Made by a program: the position numbers and the translations under genes. A DNA stretch of 16,843 bases from Syntrophaceae bacterium UBA6252 (GTDB taxonomy: Bacteria > Desulfobacterota > Syntrophia > Syntrophales > UBA6807): the NCBI GenBank assembly GCA_002441265.1, contig DJVQ01000055.1:4033-20875 (forward strand). The letters are read 5' to 3'. Shown here piece by piece: positions 12,924-16,843 of the stretch. The notes under the pieces are model-generated. The model saw only the letters and a program-made list of their open reading frames with translations, was not told the DNA's origin and ran no database searches. Each line of letters starts with the position of its first letter. Within the stretch, counting starts at the first letter, position 1.

Positions 12924-13637
12924 TCACAGACTCCGGACGATGAGGTGGATCCAGTCGCACAGACGTCCCGGCCCCCCGCTCCCCAGCCAGGCGGGATCGG
13001 CATCCTCCCCGCTGATCCGCAACCGCCTCACCCTGCGGAAGAACTCCCGGTCCCTTCCGCAAAAGCAGGCGTCCACCGTTTTCCCTTCGATGAGGACCCC
13101 CTTCCGGAGAATCGGACCGCCCCTTTCCTGGAGGAGAATCCCGCAGAGTTTCAACAGGACAAAGCATGTTTCCCGGAGATCGGAGCGGCCGGCTTTCCCG
13201 GTCCGGGTCCGGCGGTCCGCCTGCGACGGCCGGAGGAGCCCTTCATCGGGCGGGACGGGTTCCCGCTCCCCCGGAACCGCCGCCGCGACGGTGAGAACCG
13301 CTCCCTCCCGGAGGGTCGCCTTCCCGATGTCGCCCACCGGCTCCTCGTCGAGGATCACCCTGACCATCCCGCCTGGATTTCCGAGACCGAGCGTCTCCAC
13401 GAGGAATGCGGCAAGGTTCTGCTCCCTGATCGTTTCGCAAAGGAATCCCGTCCGCAGAAGGGGAAGGAACTCCCGCAGGTCCTCCGGCCCCACGTCGAGA
13501 ACGACCGATGAGATGCGAACCGGGACGGCGTGCCGACGGGGGCAGGCCGGCGGATGCTTTTTCGCCGGGACCCGACGGCTTTCCCCCGAGGGGCCCGCTG
13601 CCTTCCCGCTCTCCCATGGCTTGTTTGTGACGGTCAT
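12924..13637 (-). CDS. Unrecognised protein, 237 residues
   Basis: I do not recognise a family. The first ~40 residues are Pro/Lys/Arg-rich and probably disordered. From residue 42 the sequence looks like folded protein: VRISSVVLDVGPEDLREFLPLLRTGF, then an acidic strand-turn region MVRVILDEEPVGDIGKATLREGAVLTVAAAVPG. The latter has a pattern reminiscent of beta-grasp domains (speculative). A Pro/Arg-rich linker follows, and the C-terminal ~90 residues are mixed (CFVLLKLCGILLQERGGPILRKGVLIEGK, six cysteines in the whole protein). No signal peptide or membrane helix is seen. AGGAGG lies 12 bases before ATG 13637. The rightward overlapping frame is Arg/Ser/Pro-rich and is taken to be antisense. 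It may be co-transcribed with the small gene 64 bases upstream. Confidence 0.6.
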   Translation of the reverse strand: MTVTNKPWESGKAAGPSGESRRVPAKKHPPACPRRHAVPVRISSVVLDVGPEDLREFLPLLRTGFLCETIREQNLAAFLVETLGLGNPGGMVRVILDEEPVGDIGKATLREGAVLTVAAAVPGEREPVPPDEGLLRPSQADRRTRTGKAGRSDLRETCFVLLKLCGILLQERGGPILRKGVLIEGKTVDACFCGRDREFFRRVRRLRISGEDADPAWLGSGGPGRLCDWIHLIVRSL

Positions 13638-13701
13638 GGCGTGGTTCTTCCTCCTGATGTTTTCCGCAGATGGAATCGGTCACCGCAGGGAGAGGCGCGT
13701 T

Positions 13702-14061
13702 TCAGCGTTCCTGCCCGTCCGTTCCCGGCGGGTCCCGTCTTCCGCACGGCGTGAAGCCCCACCCGGGAGGGGCCTCACGGACATGGAGGGCCCCTTGTCT
13801 CCGTTCCGGGGTCCCCTCCGCACGGCCTTCCAGATTCCGGAAGCGCTGCAGCAGCTCCATGTACTCCTCCATGAGCCGCTTATACTCCTTCCAGAGGCTT
13901 TCCACCGTTCCCCGGGCCTGATCCAGGTGCCATGGATATTTCTTTTTCCTGAGGCGTGCCATGGAAACCGGTCCGCCCGGCCCTCTGCCGTTTTTCCGGT
14001 CCCGGAAGAATTTCCGGGATCCTTTGGACGAATCCTTCCCGAACCCGTCCCTCGCTTTCAT
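13702..14061 (-). CDS. Small basic protein candidate with a predicted coiled coil
   Basis: From ATG 14061 the frame encodes 119 residues. The first ~35 are very basic (KARDGFGKDSSKGSRKFF). A helical stretch, LDQARGTVESLWKEYKRLMEEYMELLQRFRNLEG (about residues 46-79), has heptad spacing and suggests a coiled coil; the tail is Gly/Pro-rich. Starts are poorly supported: no good Shine-Dalgarno at 14061, at an internal ATG about 32 codons later (MARLRKKKYPWHL), or at the TTG at 14109. The sigma54-like element just upstream and the plausible helix argue for a real gene. Function unknown. Confidence 0.4.
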   Translation of the reverse strand: MKARDGFGKDSSKGSRKFFRDRKNGRGPGGPVSMARLRKKKYPWHLDQARGTVESLWKEYKRLMEEYMELLQRFRNLEGRAEGTPERRQGALHVREAPPGWGFTPCGRRDPPGTDGQER

Positions 14062-14104
14062 CCGTCGATTTTTCCCGAAACGCCCTGCATCTTCACCGCT
14101 ATAA

Positions 14105-14120
14105 GGCAATTAATATGCCA
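14105..14120 (-). promoter_or_regulatory. Sigma54-like -24/-12 element
   Basis: On the leftward strand TGGCATATTAATTGCC places GG and GC exactly ten bases apart, with TGGCA and TTGC as in the RpoN consensus. It sits in an AT-rich patch about 45 bases before ATG 14061. GGCA...TGCC is also an inverted repeat, so it could instead be an operator. The next 240 bases to the nitroreductase end show no gene. Confidence 0.4.
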
Positions 14121-14363
14121 AAATGCATGTGTCTGATTTTATGTGATATCTATTGATCGGAAAAAGAAGGGCCCAGGGGGGTTGGCAGGAGAGGTTGGCA
14201 ATTGCCGGCGGGCATGGGGCAACGTGACGGGAACGGTCCCGGCCGCCGGGAAACGGGCGGCGACGGGGAGGGCTTTCTCGATGCGGGAACGGGGCCGAGG
14301 GGCGCGGATCGGGGGCGGCGTTGCCGGGTTACGGGGAGGAGGGGCTTTTCCTGTCTCCCGGTT

Positions 14364-14936
14364 TTACAGATACCGGGTTTTTTCTCCCGGGCTCTTCCTC
14401 GGGGTTTTCATCGGGGGGCCCGACGGCACCCCGAGACAGACAAGGGCGATGGGATCCCTGTCCGCACCGATTCCCAGGATCTCCCGGAGGTCTTTCTTCT
14501 CGAAGAGGCTGAACCACAACGTTCCGAGTCCGAGATCGTGGGCGGCCAGCAGCATGTTCTGGATCGCCGCGGCGCAGGCCTGCTGGTACCCGAGACCGGC
14601 CCCCTCCTCGAGAAAAAGGTCCGCCCCCGATTTTTCCGGGATCCCCGACACCGCGATCAGGACGGGGACCTCTTTCAGGAATTCCAGGGAGTACCGGTCG
14701 ATCCACTTCCAGCCGCTTCTCTCGGAGAGCCGCTTCCTGCAGGATTCTGCGGCCGCGAGAATCCTCTCCCGGAGATGGGGGGAACGGACGACGATGAACT
14801 CCCAGGGCTGATTGTTTGCCGGGGAAGGCGCCCAGGACGCCGCTTCGAGAATCCTCGAAATGTCCTCTTCCCGGATCGGCCTCGCCAGAAATTTTCTGCA
14901 GCTTCTCCGGTTCAGGACGGCATCGAAAAGTTCCAT
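14364..14936 (-). CDS. Nitroreductase family FMN-dependent oxidoreductase
   Basis: 190 residues, a usual length. The N-terminal FMN phosphate motif is NRRSCRKF (8-15). ASWAPSPANNQPWEFIVV (33-50) and the C-terminal SLFEKKDLREILGIGADRDPIALVCLGVP are the family's flavin and dimer-interface blocks. These homodimers use NAD(P)H or other donors to reduce nitro compounds, quinones or enones; physiological substrates vary. GGGAG lies seven bases before the ATG. It follows the exported protein gene after 30 bases on the same strand, so the two form an operon. The C-terminus is rich in Pro/Lys and slightly extended. Confidence 0.9.
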   Translation of the reverse strand: MELFDAVLNRRSCRKFLARPIREEDISRILEAASWAPSPANNQPWEFIVVRSPHLRERILAAAESCRKRLSERSGWKWIDRYSLEFLKEVPVLIAVSGIPEKSGADLFLEEGAGLGYQQACAAAIQNMLLAAHDLGLGTLWFSLFEKKDLREILGIGADRDPIALVCLGVPSGPPMKTPRKSPGEKTRYL

Positions 14937-14966
14937 CGGGTTTCTCCCATGCCCGCGGGGATCGGA

Positions 14967-15479
14967 TCAGCGGATTTCGAACGTGACGGTATGCTCCGCC
15001 TTTCTGTCCGCCAGCTTGTCCTTGATCACGGCTTTGAATCCGTAAGTGCCCGGCGGGAGCTGTCCCCCGAGATCGAGGCTGTTCCGGGCGAAGAGGTCGA
15101 GAACGGGCTTTCGCGTCGTGTAATGGAATTCCAGGATGTCCTTCCATTCCTGGATGACCTCTCCCTTCCCGTCCAGGAGGATCATGTCCTGGGTGTACCA
15201 GATCTCGTAAAGTCCCTCTTTCCTGCTCGTATAGACGTTGGAAGGCTCGTAATACACGAGGAGGCCGCCGTTTTTGTCCATCACGGGCTGTTCCAGGGGA
15301 ACGTAGGACCCGAAACCGAAAATCTTGGAGCACAGGGTGAAGTTCTGGAACCCCAGGTTTCCCCGGTTCTGAAGGTCGATGATCTTTTCCTTCAGGTCGA
15401 GGATTTCGTCTCCCATGACGGGAGGGGGAAATGCGATCAGGGCGAAAAACATGAGCAAGATGGAAAGGATCCGTTTCAC
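14967..15479 (-). CDS. Exported protein of unknown function
   Basis: 170 residues starting at GTG 15479, with AAGGAGG eleven bases upstream. The N-terminus is a signal peptide (KRILSILLMFFALIAFPPPVMG-DE), with cleavage likely after residue 23. A short helical stretch, EILDLKEKIIDLQNRGNLGFQNF, precedes a mainly beta domain. That domain has YVPLEQPVMDKNGGLLVYYEPSNVY and ends PPGTYGFKAVIKDKLADRKAEHTVTFEI, resembling an Ig-like or beta-sandwich end. No lipobox or membrane anchor is seen, so it is probably periplasmic. I do not recognise the family. It is the first gene of an operon with the nitroreductase; no functional link is evident. Confidence 0.8.
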   Translation of the reverse strand: MKRILSILLMFFALIAFPPPVMGDEILDLKEKIIDLQNRGNLGFQNFTLCSKIFGFGSYVPLEQPVMDKNGGLLVYYEPSNVYTSRKEGLYEIWYTQDMILLDGKGEVIQEWKDILEFHYTTRKPVLDLFARNSLDLGGQLPPGTYGFKAVIKDKLADRKAEHTVTFEIR

Positions 15480-15519
15480 CGGTGCTTCAACCTCCTTGGG
15501 GTGTCAGGGTTGATGAACC

Positions 15520-15548
15520 CGTAAAAAATCAAACCAGCGCTTTTTACG
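15520..15548. repeat. CGTAAAAA palindrome, copy 1
   Basis: CGTAAAAA (15520-15527) and TTTTTACG (15541-15548) are perfect inverted 8-mers around 13 bases. A similar element ends the window (16792-16820), with related flanks (GAACCCG / GAACTCG before the left arm). It fits a dispersed palindromic repeat. Confidence 0.6.
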
Positions 15549-15564
15549 AAGCCGTCCAGGTTGA

Positions 15565-15593
15565 ACGCTATCGGAAAAGGGCACCTCTGTCAA
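15565..15593 (-). promoter_or_regulatory. Candidate promoter of the exported protein-nitroreductase operon
   Basis: A perfect TTGACA on the leftward strand (15588-15593) and TAGCGT (15565-15570, weak) are 17 bases apart, about 85 bases before the GTG start. The palindrome at 15520-15548 lies in the resulting leader. Confidence 0.5.
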
Positions 15594-15918
15594 CGACGAA
15601 AAGTGTTGGAATGCCCGTCGAATCTGACGGGACGGTAACTATTGTTCGCCGATTCCTACGGGAATGTATTATTTTGGGGCCCACATTCCGGCTTCCCGCC
15701 GGTGCCGGTCCCGCCTGTCTTCTTTCTTTTCGGACCGGGGTCTGAAAGAATTCCGGGGGCTGCGGGGACGGACGAAACGGCGGGTCCGGTTCCTCCCGAA
15801 ATCCACGTTTTTTCGGCATGAAGGTTGCAAAGGTGTGTTCGTTGATGTCCTGGTGTCCGCCGGGATGGAAGGATCGAAATCTGTCCGACGGAAGCGTGCA
15901 ATGGAAAAAGAGGTGACA
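15594..15918. other. Region upstream of dapF
   Basis: About 325 bases without a convincing gene. A frame in phase with dapF is open from 15664, but its translation is Arg/Ser/Phe-rich, shows no conserved DapF sequence, and has no ribosome site. TTGTTC (15642-15647) and TATTAT (15667-15672), 19 bases apart, form a weak rightward promoter that would give dapF a long leader of about 240 bases. I saw no recognisable riboswitch. Confidence 0.4.
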
Positions 15919-16785
15919 ATGGAGGAAAGGAGCGGGACCCCCGTGGCGTTTACGAAAATGTGCGGCCACGGGAACGATTTCATCGTCGTCGACAACCTGG
16001 ACGGCGCACTTGTCCGGGAATGGCCGAAGGATGCCCGCCGGTGGTGCAGGCGAAAAACCGGAATCGGGGCGGACGGGCTCCTCGTTCTGGAAGCGAGCGA
16101 ACGGGAGGATTTCCGCCTCCGGATTTTCAACTCCGACGGGAGCGAGGCGGAAATGTGCGGAAACGGTTCCCGTTGCGCGGCGTCCTATGCCATGGAAAAG
16201 GGAATCGCCGGGCCGTCCATGGTCTTCGAAACCCTTGCGGGATCCATCGAGGCCGAGGTGGACGGGCGGGACGTGACGGTTCGCCTCACCGATGTGAAGG
16301 ACCTGAAAAGGGACCTGAAGCTCGGGATCGGGAACAACATGGTGTTCAATGCCTTTTTCGCCAATTCCGGGGTGCCCCATGCCGTTCTTTTCGCCGAGGC
16401 GTTCCGCCAGCTTCCCATTTTCGAGGGCCCGCTCCAGGATTGTCCCGGGGACGCCATCCGGAACATCGGAAGGGCCGTCCGGTACCACCCGGTCTTCGAA
16501 CCCGCCGGCACGAACGTGAACTTCGTCGAGATCGCCGGGCCGGGACACATCCGGGTGCGGACGTACGAGCGGGGCGTCGAGGAGGAGACCCTTGCCTGCG
16601 GCACCGGGGCCGCCGCCTCGGCCATCGTCGCGAGCGAAATCACGAAGGCCGGTCCCCCCCCGATCCGTGTGGAAATGGCCGGCGGAACCCTGTGGGTGGA
16701 CTTCCGGAAGAATGGACCGGTATTCGAGTCCGTCCGTCTCCGGGGGGCCGTGGAATGGGTCTTCCAGGGGGAGATTGAAGAATGA
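15919..16785 (+). CDS. dapF: Diaminopimelate epimerase
   Basis: 288 residues. It converts LL- to meso-diaminopimelate in lysine and peptidoglycan synthesis, using two cysteines as acid and base without cofactor. Both active-site motifs are present: MCGNGSRCAASY near residues 77-88 and TLACGTGAAASAI near 223-235. Other hallmarks are FTKMCGHGNDFIVVDN at the N-terminus, TGIGADGLLVLE, NSGVPHAVLF, GTNVNFVEI and YERGVEEET. Length is normal. ATG 15919 is chosen because AGAGGTGA lies just before it; an in-frame ATG at 15901 would add six residues. No partner gene of the pathway lies inside the window downstream, so operon membership is unknown. Confidence 0.96.
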   Translation: MEERSGTPVAFTKMCGHGNDFIVVDNLDGALVREWPKDARRWCRRKTGIGADGLLVLEASEREDFRLRIFNSDGSEAEMCGNGSRCAASYAMEKGIAGPSMVFETLAGSIEAEVDGRDVTVRLTDVKDLKRDLKLGIGNNMVFNAFFANSGVPHAVLFAEAFRQLPIFEGPLQDCPGDAIRNIGRAVRYHPVFEPAGTNVNFVEIAGPGHIRVRTYERGVEEETLACGTGAAASAIVASEITKAGPPPIRVEMAGGTLWVDFRKNGPVFESVRLRGAVEWVFQGEIEE

Positions 16786-16791
16786 CGAACT

Positions 16792-16820
16792 CGTAAAAAG
16801 GCCGCTTCAACACTTTTACG
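16792..16820. repeat. CGTAAAAA palindrome, copy 2
   Basis: CGTAAAA (16792-16798) pairs with TTTTACG (16814-16820) seven bases after the dapF stop. It resembles copy 1 at 15520-15548 in arms, spacing and left flank. The two copies bracket the dapF region. Confidence 0.55.
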
Positions 16821-16843
16821 AACGGCAAAGTAAAAAGCTCCAT

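Noticed and set aside
12940..14136. 398-codon rightward frame
   Set aside because: Arg/Ser/Pro-rich with no plausible fold, no ribosome site; the leftward frames look more protein-like.
14202..15524. 440-codon rightward frame
   Set aside because: Antisense to the nitroreductase and exported-protein genes, both of which have clear start signals.
15664..15918. N-terminal extension of DapF
   Set aside because: DapF homology begins at FTKMCGHGNDF shortly after ATG 15919, which has its own Shine-Dalgarno.

Overview
The window is about 16.8 kb of GC-rich DNA in which almost all non-coding DNA lies in short gaps. It suggests a strictly anaerobic deltaproteobacterium (Desulfobacterota, perhaps Syntrophales-like). 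The reasons are an oxygen-sensitive double-cubane reductase with its ATP-dependent activator, selenocysteine machinery, CoA-transferase/enoyl-CoA hydratase/TetR acyl-CoA genes, and dispersed CGTAAAAA...TTTTTACG palindromes. This placement is inference; no marker gene settles it.

Left part (1-6.4 kb). A leftward tex gene is cut by the window edge. It is followed by a rightward cluster: double-cubane reductase (HgdB/YjiM-like), its BadF/HgdC-type ATPase activator, a selenocysteine tRNA (anticodon TCA) lying inside the 3' end of the activator reading frame, and selB. Facing selB, across a symmetrical hairpin, is a 69-codon gene that ordinary ORF calling misses. It encodes a glutaredoxin-like protein whose active-site cysteine codon is an in-frame TGA, followed by a SECIS-like hairpin, with a clear promoter and Shine-Dalgarno. 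tRNA-Sec, its elongation factor and a selenoprotein client therefore sit side by side. This is the most interesting part of the window.

Middle part (6.4-12.2 kb). A rightward hypothetical protein with calcium-loop motifs comes first. A leftward block follows: TetR regulator, enoyl-CoA hydratase, BrnQ-type branched-chain amino acid carrier and class III CoA-transferase. Near-identical palindromes centred on GACCGGTC lie upstream of tetR, upstream of the hydratase, and in front of a vestigial leader. A degenerate copy lies upstream of brnQ. I infer a local TetR regulon for amino-acid-derived or other acyl-CoA degradation. Between tetR and the hydratase a second copy of the hydratase 5' leader is preserved, but its start codon is gone and it runs straight into a stop; it looks like the scar of a deleted gene.

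Right part (12.2-16.8 kb). A two-CBS-domain protein, an unrecognised 237-codon gene, a small basic coiled-coil candidate with a sigma54-like element upstream, a nitroreductase, and an exported protein of unknown function are all leftward. Rightward dapF (diaminopimelate epimerase) closes the window and is followed by a second CGTAAAAA-type palindrome. No rRNA, CRISPR array, transposase or phage gene was seen.
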